A stretch of 64,000 nucleotides of DNA, from contig JARCOQ010000009.1 of assembly GCA_029207755.1 (NCBI GenBank), positions 34,680,914 through 34,744,913 of the forward strand, read 5' to 3'. The notes under the pieces were generated by a model. The model worked only from the letters and a program-made list of their open reading frames with translations, made no database searches and had not been told where the DNA came from. Below are positions 11,601-22,300 of this stretch, piece after piece. Origin of the DNA: Chamaea fasciata. Lineage: Eukaryota; Chordata; Aves; Passeriformes; Sylviidae. Positions within the stretch are counted from its first letter, which is position 1; each line of letters begins with the position of its first letter. A program made the translations under genes and the position numbers.

Positions 11601-14600
11601 TTACTTAATGAATAGGTTTTTAAGATTTTATTCAGGTGCCTCTTTTATTTTTCCTTCCTTGGATAATGGGGAGTCTTTACTGCTTTGTGCTGTCCTTTTA
11701 CATTGAGTGTTTCCAAGAAGTATGCTTTTCTGTTCAATTAAAGCACCAGTTTTCAAGAGACTACCTTTGTAGACATTTTGCTAAATAATGGTAACTAAAT
11801 ATTTTATAGTGTTAATTTCAAATGGCTCATTTACAGAGCTGCATTAATCTTTTATGTTCTTAGAAGAATGCTTATTTTGATAATTTTAGAATTTTTCTAG
11901 AGGAGTTTTTGAAACATTTTCCTTGTATTTGGAACAGAAGTTTGGAATCTGATTCCCTCTTGACCCTTCCTTTTCTTGCTTTTGATTCTGAGTTCAGCAG
12001 ATTTGTCACAGTTCCTTTACTTCCTGTTTTTCCCTTTCCTGTTCTGGCTGAATTAGAGGTGAATTCATGCAGAAAACAAAACTCCTCAGTTCTGCTATGG
12101 TTTAGGGGTTAGTAAAACATGAGTAGTAAATAAAACATACTCAAAGCTTTGCTCCATTTGTTCAGTGGCTGAGGGTACCTCTTGTTTTGGCCAAGAGGGT
12201 GCAGTGAGGTATTGGCTGCTCTGATTATCACACTAAGAATTTGTCAATATCACCTGCTGCTAAGAGATCAAGAGCCACTCTAGGGAAATAGTGAATTTTG
12301 GAAGAGGCTTTAGGTGGAGGTTTGGGTCCTTGAAGGAGGTGAAATACGGTCTTCATTGTGTTTAGCAACCAAAATACAATTTTTTGTTCCCTTAAGAACC
12401 ACCCAAAGCTACTGTTGTATATAAACAAGTAACATTTTGCTTTTTATTTCACTGGACCTTGTTCAGGCCTCTGTGCAGAAGAAATCCACGTTTGTGGAGA
12501 ACCTGCTGCTATTGACTTGGTGACAGAGCTCATGTACACTACAGGAGAGGAAATTGAAGTAAGTAATTCTGAGAAGCTATGAACAGAACATCAGATTCTC
12601 TTTGCTGTAAAAAAGGGGAAAATTGTAGGGTCTTTCTGGGGGTATCCCTGCTCAAAGTTGTCCTGCAGGATGTCTTGTTAAAATGTTTGTCAGTTTCTGT
12701 AAAGCAAAGATGTTGCAAAGTTCTTTCTTTCCCTTTTTAAATAGTGATACTGTTTTTCTGAAAGAAGATAAGTGGTTTGATGGGTTCCCTTCAGGGGATG
12801 CTGCAGCTGGTACAGCTGTTTATGTTTATTTACAGTTCTGATCTTCCAGGAGGGCATGGTGCTTTCGAGTTTGCTGACTTTACAGGATGTGTTGATAGTT
12901 AGTCTCGGTATGATGGAATTTGGGTTCCAAAAGATGCCATCTTTGACACCTTTAATTCTAGGTCCGAAACTACAAGAGACTGACTCCTCTGACTGTGCTG
13001 GATTATGCCTTAGAGTCCTTAGATAACCTTCGTCCTGGGGACTGCATTGTCTGTTTCAGTAAGAACGACATTTACTCTGTCAGCCGACAGATCGAAGCCA
13101 GAGGATTAGAATGTGCTGTCATATATGGCAGTCTGCCACCAGGTAAAGCACTTTTGCTTTTATTGTTTAGGAAGTGCTCTGTTTCTTGCTACTTTTCTTA
13201 GGAGAAAACCCCCTTGTACTGCTTTCTTTATTTTAAAATAAAGCAGTGCAAGTTTCCTAGTTTTCCTTCTCTGTATATCTAGAGAAAGTAATCAGCTTTC
13301 GTTGACTGGTGTTTTAATCTTGGGATTAGACCTTTATTATGTACTTAATTTTGATCTTCACAGATAGCTATAATTAAACGAGGTCTGTCCACAACTCTGG
13401 GAATGATTTAAATCCCTCCTGCCCTTCCCCCCATCTGCGGCCAAATACCAATCAAATACCAATTTTTTTTTTTTTCCTCAGCCTGTTATAATGATTTTGG
13501 ACTCAGTGAGGCATTGCCTTTATTTTGTGTGAAGTTTGCTATGTGACGTGTTCTGTCATTCTGTTTTAGGAACAAAGCTTGAACAGGCAAAGAAATTCAA
13601 TGATCCTGATGATCCGTGCAAAATTTTAGTTGCTACAGATGCAATTGGAATGGGGCTCAATTTGTAAGTACTTGCAGCAGGTTTTGGTACTTCTATTTTC
13701 CGTCGGGTTTGATGGCCACAAGAATTTCCTTGCTTTTTATCTCCCTAGTCTGACTAACTCATCTAAATATCTTCTGTGTCTAGATAACACAGTACATACA
13801 TTTCAATTTTGAAGTAGCAATTAATTTGGTTAGGTAGAGCTAAGCTCTAATTTTAAAACTGATTCCAAGAATTAAATGACTCCCTTGGCCTATTCACACA
13901 ATTCGGTGTGATATCTGGCCGTGGCTGGCAGGGCCTACTGGATCAACTGGAGTCAAATGTTCTAGGTTGTCAGAGTTGTCATTCTCTTGCATTTCTGAAA
14001 TAGAGAGCGAGTTCAGGCCAGCGTCAGATGTATTTCCTTAGTGAAGGACATGCAGTCACATTGCTGCAAACTACTGAGGCAGGTGGTGGTGAATGGACTG
14101 GGAGGTGATTAGGGTGTGAGTGATGTGTGCGGGGATAGTGATTCTCCTGCAACTAGCCAGTAGGCTTCTCCTGCCCTTTAGAATATGCTGTGTCCGTAAG
14201 TAGTATCTGTGATACCCTAATTTATAGAGGAGAAAAAAGCAAATAAAAAAAGCAAAAGCTTTAATTCTTCGTATTGGAAGGAATTCGCAAAAAAGGATTT
14301 GCCTTTGTTTTCGTTTAAATGTTTCAGGTGTATAAGAAGAATAATTTTTAACTCCATAGTAAAGCCAACTGTCAATGAGAAGGGAGAGAAGGAAATAGAC
14401 TCCATTACCACCTCCCAGGCTCTGCAGATTGCAGGCAGGGCCGGGCGTTTCGGCTCCTCCTTCAAAGAGGGAGAAGTCACTACAATGCATCGCGATGACC
14501 TCGCGCAGCTGAAGGAAATTCTGAGCGAGGCTGTGCCCTCTGTCAAGGTGAGAACCTCAGCACCCAGCTTATACAGATGTACTCTGGGACTGGCTTATGA

Positions 14601-17600
14601 TATTCTGATCCCAAATTATTTTTCCTTCTGTCTGTTTGCAATTTAGTAATAAAAATGGGTTGTGTTGTGCCAGAATGACTTTGGATGTATGTCCCATTTG
14701 GAGACTTGCAGTGTTGCTTTTTTTTTGTTGAATCAGCTCTTTTAAGAATTTAAAGCTCAAGCACAGAAATTCTCAAGTTTCAGCTATGTGTGCTAAATAA
14801 ACTGGAGTCTGCAGGGTGCTTTGGTTTCTTCCATTTTGTCTTTCAGTATGTTGTTTTTGTTGCGTTAACTTTAAAACAATATTGAGAATTAACAGAGGGG
14901 TTTTTTTCTTTCCATTTAGGCAGCTGGCCTACATCCTACTCCTGAGCAGATAGAAATGTTTGCTTATCATCTTCCTGATGCCACTCTATCCAACTTAATT
15001 GTAAGAATGATCAAAATATTAGCTTCTGCTTTAAAAATGAAGTATCACTAATAGCTTTGTACTTTGTACAAACCTGCCCTTGGGAGACCTGACAGACAGC
15101 CTCATGTGTGTTTTTTTAATTGATTGGATTCTTCTCTCCACCACACAAGTGACTGCATATAGGTTTAGGATGTTTAACTTTTCTATGCTACTATAAACCT
15201 GAAAGCTGTTGAAACGTGTCAGTCATTTTTACATGTGTTTAAACTGTGCAGCAGCTTTTTCATTCCAGCTTTTCTGAATTTTAAATGCAGACATTTCAGT
15301 CTGAGGCTGAAGATTACAGATCTAAAATTAGATAAATTATTTGAAAATTCCTGGGAAACTTGTCATGTCAGATTTTCACATATCTGAAAGCTATCTGATT
15401 TTTTTTTCCTGTTTCTGTGGATTTTGTGGTAAAGCATGTGTTTGTAACTTTTTGAAAACTGTTTTTGTGGGATCGATTTGAGCTCTTCTTTAGACAGATA
15501 CTAGTTCCTCTTGGATGTACTTAAACATTATAAAGTAGAAATTAAGATTCCAATACTGTATTGAAAAAAGTTGTCACAGCTTTAAGTAAACTGAGAAATC
15601 CTTGGCAGCTTTCATGGTTTTAAAGTGCATTATTGTTCCTGCTTGATCTGCTGTTATGTAGCAAAATGTATATTTCTAACTTCGAAATAAAAGATTATAC
15701 CTGGAGACCTCCTGGAAGACTTAGCTTGGTACGGTAACAACACATCCTTAAAATTTTTAAATTAGCAATTTCTGGGCTAGCATAGTGGTATTAAGATAAA
15801 AACCTTGTGTTGTTTTTGATCTCTTAAATATTCAGTCACATATTTAATTAAAAAGCTCAGCTTTTCTTTAAAGATGTTCTTTAAAAAAATCTTTCAAAGA
15901 TTTACATTACAGAAATAATTTTGGGGGCCCGTAAAATTCCCCCTACAGAGTGCACTGCATCTTCCGTTTCTCCAAACCTTGAGTGCGTCTCATGTTTTCT
16001 TTGAACTCCTCTATTGGATTACTGTATTTAGCTTGTGTTTTCTTTCTTCCTAAAATAGATCTGATCCTGACATTGAGCTAAAAATACCTCAATTATTGAA
16101 TTGTATGGTGTAAAGTTAGCTTTTTGGGTCATGCTAAGTGACAAACCTGGAGAAATTTCTAAACATAGTGGTAACTGGTTCCTGTGATGGTGTTCTTTGT
16201 AACTAAAATGTACCCTTCCAAAACTTAGTGAATTGGGAAACTGACTGAAAGTGTTTGAATAAGGTGTAGTGTGTTACGTCTCCTCCTCTGATCCTGCGTT
16301 GGAGAATTTAATGCAAATTCTGCTAAAAGAGCAGTGGAAACTCCCCTACCCACATTTTTATTAACTGTGGTCAAATTTGATGGTTTTTAATTATTCTTTC
16401 AGTATAACTAGTCTTTCAAACTCTAAATAATTTTTTGGTTTGGTAAGACAAAGTTTAACAACCCTCTCCTGTAATAGCATTCTTACATTTGGTTTTATTT
16501 TCACAGGATATTTTTGTGAGCCTCTCACAGGTCGATGGGATGTACTTTGTCTGCAATATTGATGACTTTAAATTTCTAGCAGATATGATTCAGCACATTC
16601 CACTAAATCTGCGATCACGATACGTCTTCTGCACTGCACCCTTGAACAGAAAAGAGCCTTTTGTGTGTACCACTTTGTTGAAGGTCAGCTATTTTTTTTT
16701 CCCCTCAAAAAATACGGTGTTTCTATTGGACCAAGAGGGTTTTGGTGCACTGGGATGATATCTAGCTGCTATATTTATTGTGGGCTTTGCCTTCAGATCA
16801 TTTGAGAGCCTTCATAAAGTGCTCACAGGTAGAATAAGAGATGTAAGATATCTGGACATGTATTGAATTCTTCACTATTTTTATTGACCAGAGTTCTGAG
16901 ACCTAGTTCTCATGATGTCAATTAAAGTTTGGATAGCTTCCCTGCTGTTTGCCTCTGAAAATCCTACTGCTTTTCTATGTATGCTCACTCTGAACTGGGA
17001 GAGATAAGAGCTGTGTTCCCTACTCACTTGTGTATTGTTAAGCTTTGCACTACAGTGTTTCTAAAAGCAGTCATTAAAAACCAAGTTGCTGCTCCTTCGA
17101 GCTCTTAGCTTGTCAACAAAAGAAGAGAATGTGGCATTAAGGGTGATTGCTGATGCTGTATTACAGTTACATAGAATTTAAACTTCAGAAAACACAGAGC
17201 TGTTAAGTTGCTCTCAGAATTATGTCACTTTACTTTTCAGGCCTGGATGAATTCGTTTTTCCTGTGCCCCTGGAGTGATTATTTTGAGGAATTTGTAGTC
17301 AGCTGATTTTTCAGTTTTTCAGCTTTAATAATGATGTCACTTGGGACTATTGCTTTGTTAGATGGTATTGCCATTGTTCCCTTTTTGAAGACTGCATCAA
17401 ACTTTTAAAATGAAATAGCATAAAAATGAAACTGATGTGGTGCCCTCATGTCACAAATATTAGAACACTGCTTTTCAAAAATGGCTAATGGTCTTTAAAA
17501 GAATGAGTGCTTGATTAAAGAGTTGAAACAAGTGCCTCATCAGGAAAATGCTGAGCTTTTGGAGTCCAAGTAGTGAAGGTGCAGAGGGGCATAATGTGGT

Positions 17601-19257
17601 GTTAGAGGGACGTAGGCTGTTGTGAATGCTTGTGTGAATTTAATCCCCCTTCCCTGGCCAAGAAAACCCACTTGAGTGTCAGCCAGATAGGAAGCAGTTC
17701 TTCCAAAGCATAAGTACTCTTTGAAAATTTTAGATTTAAATCTCACTTGACTTGTTTTTCTGTTAGTTGAAGAGCTGATGTGTCTGGGTTTCAGAAGAGC
17801 AGATTTCTAGTGCAGATTAATCTGTTTGGTTTGTGGGTAGTGTGTTTCCTAAACCAGGAAATACATTTCATATTCTAAACCCTGGCAAGCCCAAAACAAG
17901 ATAATTAACTGAATAGGAGGAGGAGGATTAAAAAAGACACAAAGTCCATCTGCTTTGCTAGATGAAATCAAATGCCTTCAGTGTTACGCTTTTCTGGATA
18001 GCTCTGTGCTTTTGTTGCTTAACTCTGTGCATGGCCCGTGAACAAATTGTGTTAATGAGGCCCTGGAAAGGAGAGGTGACTCCTGTGTTGAGTAATTAAG
18101 TAAAAGAATGTGTGGCATTTGGGTTGTGTAAAACAAAGCAGGTATTTTTATGGAGTATTCTATGTATACAGACTCCGGGGAATTTAACTCTTTGGGGATT
18201 TCTTTCCTGACGAACTGAGGATTTGACTGAATCTGCTTGTTTTTCAGTTTGCACGACAGTTCAGTAGAAACGAGCCTCTGACGTTTGACTGGCTCTGCAG
18301 GCACACCAAGTGGCCCTTGGCTGCTCCGAAAAACATCAAGGAACTTGTACACCTTGAAGCTGTGCATGATGTTTTTGACCTCTATCTGTGGTTAAGGTAT
18401 CGTCTTTGTGCTTGAAAACCTTTTTTTTTAGTTTTTTCTCCTATTATTTATGATTTACAATCCTAAAAGTGCAGTGTCTTCAAGCCCATATGTACATGGT
18501 GCAGGATGGGCTCCTTTGGCCTTTTAGAGGATCTTGACGAATGCAATATTGAGGGAGTGAGTTCTGCAGACAGAAGTTTATGACTGACAGAAAGAGGAAG
18601 GTTAGAAACAAGGTGATCCTGGGCTGGAGCAGCTGAAATGCAAATTAAAATACTGTTACCTTTCCCAAGCAACATGCAATAAATATTCTTTTTACTTAGT
18701 ATATATCCCATTTTTGTCCCATTGAGAAGGTTTGATTGTGTGTTCTTTTGGCTCTCTTCAGTTACCGCTTCATGGATATGTTCCCTGACGCTGTCCTTGT
18801 AAGGGATATCCAGAAAAAACTAGACGACATTATACAAATTGGTGTCTGCAACATCACGAAGCTGATCCGAGCATCCCAGGCTGCAGCTGCTCCTGGCACA
18901 GCTGAAGTTGTGTCAGAAGACTTTCCTCTCTCAGCGACTCAGAAGGATGCCAGGGTGGTTTCAGACCGTCACGGTGCAGCCTCCACGGAGGCACTGTCCA
19001 TTGCAGTGGAGGCTGCAGCACTGAGAAGAGCAAAGAACTTGAGACCCTCTCGGCTCGGGAGCAGGCAGGAGGATCTGAAAAGCTACGGACGTGGATCTCT
19101 TGCCAACAGATTGGTGCGGGAGGGACTTCTGACACAGGAAATGCTGAGACAGCTGGAGAGTGAGTGGCAGGATCAGCACAGGAATGGTAGATACGGCTTG
19201 GGTTCAAAAAGAGATGATCAGCATAGTTCAAAGGAAACGAGGAAAAAGAGAAAATAG
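2349..19257 (+). CDS. SUPV3L1: SUPV3L1 (SUV3), mitochondrial ATP-dependent RNA helicase, 15 exons
   Basis: Exons: 2349-2607, 6878-6955, 7230-7337, 8883-8997, 9555-9723, 10926-11037, 11335-11412, 12467-12558, 12962-13142, 13570-13663, 14328-14547, 14920-15000, 16507-16683, 18248-18396, 18762-19257. They sum to 2409 nt, 802 aa (human protein 786). The N-terminus is Arg-rich and lacks acidic residues, like a mitochondrial presequence. The Walker A motif GPTNSGKT lies at about 203-210, DEIQ (motif II, DExH/D type) at 287-290, and motif [10 protein letters not shown] at 462-469. The C-terminal domain in exon 15 carries RLVREGLL and ends in a basic tail. SUV3 unwinds RNA in the mitochondrial matrix and forms the degradosome with PNPT1. 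All joins keep frame, and every intron is GT-AG except intron 3 (GC-AG). The ATG at 2349 is the first in frame; nothing upstream in frame is an ATG. Confidence 0.96.
2702..3203 (+). mobile_element. CR1 LINE fragment (3' end), sense
   Basis: Translation of the first part gives the CR1 ORF2 C-terminal signature ([20 protein letters not shown]). It is followed by the typical CR1 3'UTR: GGTTGGACATTGGGAGGAA, the segment about fragments being kept in check by short indels, then GGGTTGGACTCGATGG near the end. It is 5'-truncated at about 2702 and ends at about 3203. It lies in SUPV3L1 intron 1, starting about 95 bases after exon 1. Many CpGs remain, which suggests limited deamination. Confidence 0.85.
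3722..3963 (+). mobile_element. CR1 LINE 3' fragment, sense
   Basis: It shows the typical CR1 3' end: ACAGAGGGTAGGTTTAGATT, CAGGTTGCTCAGAAAAGC, CCCATCCCTGGAAGTGTCC, and TCTTTAAGGTCACTTCCAAC before an eroded TTCTTATGA end. It is more diverged than the copy at 2702 and about 240 bases long. Confidence 0.85.
6878..6955 (+). CDS. SUPV3L1: SUPV3L1 exon 2
   Basis: It encodes residues 87-112 with the block [16 protein letters not shown], close to the mammalian protein. The acceptor is TCTACAG and the donor is G|GTAAGA. The exon begins and ends in phase 1. Confidence 0.95.
7230..7337 (+). CDS. SUPV3L1: SUPV3L1 exon 3 (GC donor)
   Basis: It encodes residues 113-148, starting [11 protein letters not shown]. 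The donor is GCAG|GCAAGT, a GC instead of GT. Using the nearest GT (4 bases further) would break the frame, whereas the GC site joins exactly to [10 protein letters not shown] in exon 4. Confidence 0.9.
8883..8997 (+). CDS. SUPV3L1: SUPV3L1 exon 4
   Basis: It encodes residues 149-186, including [14 protein letters not shown] and [14 protein letters not shown]. It ends inside the Trp codon completed by exon 5. Acceptor TTCTAG, donor TG|GTCAGT. Confidence 0.95.
9555..9723 (+). CDS. SUPV3L1: SUPV3L1 exon 5 (Walker A)
   Basis: It encodes residues 187-243. It contains the nucleotide-binding P-loop [11 protein letters not shown] (motif I; Lys209 and Thr210 are the expected ATP contacts) and the conserved [13 protein letters not shown]. 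Donor GCT|GTCAGT, phase 0. Confidence 0.96.
10926..11037 (+). CDS. SUPV3L1: SUPV3L1 exon 6
   Basis: It encodes residues 244-280 with [13 protein letters not shown] and the conserved CTIEMCS, part of helicase domain 1. The acceptor is CCTTCAG and the donor T|GTAAGT. Confidence 0.95.
11335..11412 (+). CDS. SUPV3L1: SUPV3L1 exon 7 (motif II, DEIQ)
   Basis: It encodes residues 281-306. [20 protein letters not shown] holds the Walker B/DExH-type motif DEIQ (287-290), needed for ATP hydrolysis in this helicase family. Confidence 0.96.
12467..12558 (+). CDS. SUPV3L1: SUPV3L1 exon 8
   Basis: It encodes residues 307-337, with the [10 protein letters not shown] block of helicase domain 1 (motif III region). 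Acceptor GTTCAG, donor GAA|GTAAGT. Confidence 0.95.
12962..13142 (+). CDS. SUPV3L1: SUPV3L1 exon 9
   Basis: It encodes residues 338-397, the start of helicase domain 2, with [20 protein letters not shown] and YGSLPPG. Acceptor TTCTAG, donor CCAG|GTAAAG. Confidence 0.96.
13570..13663 (+). CDS. SUPV3L1: SUPV3L1 exon 10 (motif V)
   Basis: It encodes residues 398-428. [14 protein letters not shown] is helicase motif V, which couples RNA binding to ATP turnover. It ends within the Leu codon finished by exon 11. Confidence 0.96.
14328..14547 (+). CDS. SUPV3L1: SUPV3L1 exon 11 (motif VI)
   Basis: It encodes residues 429-502. [11 protein letters not shown] holds motif VI, with Arg466 and Arg469 as likely arginine fingers. 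[10 protein letters not shown] follows. The C-terminal part of the exon is less conserved. Donor AAG|GTGAGA. Confidence 0.96.
14920..15000 (+). CDS. SUPV3L1: SUPV3L1 exon 12
   Basis: It encodes residues 503-529 with [20 protein letters not shown], a strongly conserved block at the junction to the C-terminal helical domain. Both boundaries are phase 0. Confidence 0.96.
16507..16683 (+). CDS. SUPV3L1: SUPV3L1 exon 13
   Basis: It encodes residues 530-588, with [20 protein letters not shown] and [17 protein letters not shown]. Acceptor TTCACAG, donor AAG|GTCAGC. Frame and similarity continue into exon 14 ([13 protein letters not shown]). Confidence 0.95.
18248..18396 (+). CDS. SUPV3L1: SUPV3L1 exon 14
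   Basis: It encodes residues 589-637: [16 protein letters not shown], then [20 protein letters not shown]. It ends inside a Ser codon finished by exon 15. Donor AG|GTATCG is weaker than the others. Confidence 0.95.
18762..19257 (+). CDS. SUPV3L1: SUPV3L1 exon 15 (C-terminus and stop)
   Basis: It encodes residues 638-802. [20 protein letters not shown] is conserved. A variable linker follows, then the SUV3 C-terminal motif [20 protein letters not shown] and a Lys/Arg-rich tail ending KKRK before TAG at 19255-19257. Confidence 0.95.
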
Positions 19258-19293
19258 AACCATGTCCTAATTCTGTTTAGTTTTTATTCATAC

Positions 19294-19299
19294 AATAAA
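19294..19299 (+). terminator. SUPV3L1: Poly(A) signal AATAAA of SUPV3L1
   Basis: A canonical AATAAA lies 37 bases after the stop codon, giving a very short 3'UTR. A GT-rich stretch follows within 60 bases. Confidence 0.75.
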
Positions 19300-19319
19300 A
19301 TACTATTTTAATAACTTCT

Positions 19320-22300
19320 TTGGCATTTCATGTTTACATTGCTGCAGCTCCTTGATGTTTTTCCTTCTCCCATGACCAGTAATGTGAAGCACTCAGAGAG
19401 ATGGACTCTTAAAAGCTCAGAGGCCATAAGTTTGTTTTTACCACTCAGCTGTACACTCTTTCAATCATGGTGTTCAGCATAAATGTATGATCTGCTGCTA
19501 TGTGAAAATTTGAACTTGGTGTCTTCTTGCAAGATATCTTCTCATCATCAATAAATGTCAGATATTTCACTAGCAATGAATTAGCTACTCATTCCACCCC
19601 TTCCCAAAGGGCAGAGTTTAACAGACTGCAAACACGTAATGAACTGCGTGGAACAAAATCGGCTCAGAATGGCGATAAGGAATCATGTGCCTCTAACCAT
19701 TGTGTCCTGTGAAAACGTGGAAGGAGGTGAAAAGCATTTGTGGTAATGTGTCGGGAGTGATGGAATTCTGGCCACAAGAATTTTGGAGTGAGCTTCAGTT
19801 CTGTAATCTGATGGTTAATTATGATGCTGTGCGATTTGGTTTTCGTGCGAGCAGCTTTAAGGTGTGCTTTTGAGCTCCCAGTATGAGTACTGGAGAGTGG
19901 AAAGAATCAGATGCTGAAACTGCTGTGTTTACAGAAATGGGGTTTAGCACTTGTACATGTTGCTGGGCTCCCTGAGGAGCACAATGCTACGCTGGCTGTG
20001 TATCTGGGGTTGGCTGTGTACAGGTCCACAGGTCCTGCTTGTGTTAATGTTGGGAAACCTTTAGGATCCAGGTTGAGTTTCACGATCAGATACCTCACTT
20101 TCTGAAGTGATCAACTGTGTTTCTCTGCAGGCTGAAAGTTTGCTCTGAATCCCCTTTTCTTTCTCCTAGTATCAATCCTTTATGCTGCTGTTCAGAGGGA
20201 AATCTGCAGCAGTTTGAAAAAATGTTTTTACAGCTGTTTTCAGTGTAGTTCACATACTCTGTCCTCATTGTTTACTAAAAGGCAAGCAGTGCGTAAATGT
20301 TTCTAGTCCACATGATCTCCTGCTGGTTTCAGTACAGTACTAGTGGGAAGAGAAAGTTTTAGGTCCTTGCCCTGCAAAGCCACGTCTTTGTTTTCCTCCC
20401 CCAAGAAAAAACCAAGCAGCTCTGTGTGTGGCAATGGCCACATGAGTGTTGTGGATTTTCTGTTTTGCAGATGAGTAGTTCAGCTTTGCTTTCCAGAGTA
20501 CTGCTGAAGGCCACCGCTTGCACAGACTGCAAGTGTGCATTAACCCTTACAAACGTGTTGGCCTTTGCTGCTATCACACAGCCTGTGTGGTGGAGGGCTA
20601 TCAGGTGCCTCCTTGTTCCTTGGCACTCACTGGAAGGGAAGCGGTAGTTGCTCAAGCCTGCAGGCACATTTTGACCACCTGCATTGTCCCACTTACCCCT
20701 GGGAATGCACTTCCCCCAGATCCAGGGTGGATCTGCAGACCACTGTTTGAAACCACCTTGGCTGTCCACCACGGACAACGCTTGTTTTCTCTGCCCAGCG
20801 TGTGTGAGGTTGGCAGAAGACCCACACTGATGTGCTTTGCTTCTGTTAGATTGAATTTATCCTTTGATCATACAGTAAGCTGAGTACTAGTGTATATTTT
20901 TGAGCAAGGAAAGAGTGTCTGCGACTTGAGGATATAAGCTAGCCTTGTGTTTCAGCACCAAGCCTTGCAATAAAGAAGCTAAATGACTATAAGCATTCTA
21001 TTTTGTATTTTGCTGAGATTAGCACTTTGCTTAACTGGCTGCTTGTTTCCATAGTGACTCCATAGTAACTGTTTTAGAAGCTCTGAAGTTTATTCAGGCG
21101 TTTCCAGGCTGACTTTATGAAAGTTTTCTTTTCTTCTGAGCTAATGGTGTGGCTGTCATTGACTCCCACTAGAATGGCTGCCAGATTGGTCCCGTGTGGT
21201 ACAATCTGGACTGGTGTGGTGCAGGGTTACCCCAACTGCCCATTTTTAACCTGCCTTGTGGGGCTGTGCTGAAGCTTTATTTTTAAGCAGCAGCAGTGCT
21301 GTTCTCTTGATCTGGGAATCACATTTGCAAAATAGTTTCAGGTGTTCAGATTTCCAGATTAATATCAGGCATTGAAATTAGAGATGTTTAGAAGTTTATT
21401 CTTTAGTTGTTTATTTGCTGTCCTTCAAATGTAAAATGCTGATTGTAACAGCACTTCTTGGTAAAATCCTCCTGGCTTTTAAGCCCAGTATGCTCTGTTC
21501 TGCCCGTGCTGTTTCATTCCCCTCAGGTGTTCTGCCTTACCTTAAATCTTGATGTTGCACTAGGAGTGGCATATGCAGGAAGAGTGAATGCAGGGATCCC
21601 TTTCTCTCCTGAGTTTTGATGAATTTATGGGAATATAGTGGGGAATGAAGCTGCTGCCACTGCAGGGAAAGGGTAATGTGTTCTAGGGGTTGGTCTTGGA
21701 ATCGTAAACTATGAAAAGAAGGATTTCCCCTGATGACCTGCTATAGTAGCCTTGTCCACTATCTCCTTGTTAACCTGGGTACCAAATTTAGCAGCCGGTG
21801 TTGCTACTGCCTTTGATACCTCACCAAAGATAAATGAGTTTGTCTCACAATGAAATGCTTATTGATACAGTATCTCTTTCTGGAGGTAACAGGGGCACGT
21901 TTAGCTGATGTACTCAAGACTTTTTTGTGACTTTCCCCATTGTAGCTATGAGCTCCTTTTCTCTGCAGGCCTTTGGCTGCAAGGCTGTGGGAGGCAGATG
22001 AGCACCAGACTCTAGGATTCTCCGTTGTGCTGTGAGATGGGGTTTGGAAGCAGAACAGCAGAAGAAAGGAGAGAGAGGGGCATTACAATTTTAAAGTCTT
22101 GTTGGCCCTTGCAAAGTGGGCAGGGAAGGTTTGTGAATAATTTTTATCAGGTGCAGCTGTAACAAAAGGGAAAAACAACATCACCTCAGGCTTCCAAGCT
22201 GCATGGAGCTGGAGCTGGTCTGTTCACTTGGGCCTGGGTTGGTTCCCCTGTCCTGGCCTGGATATGTACAAAATGGCTGTAACACTTTCGGGTGTTAGAC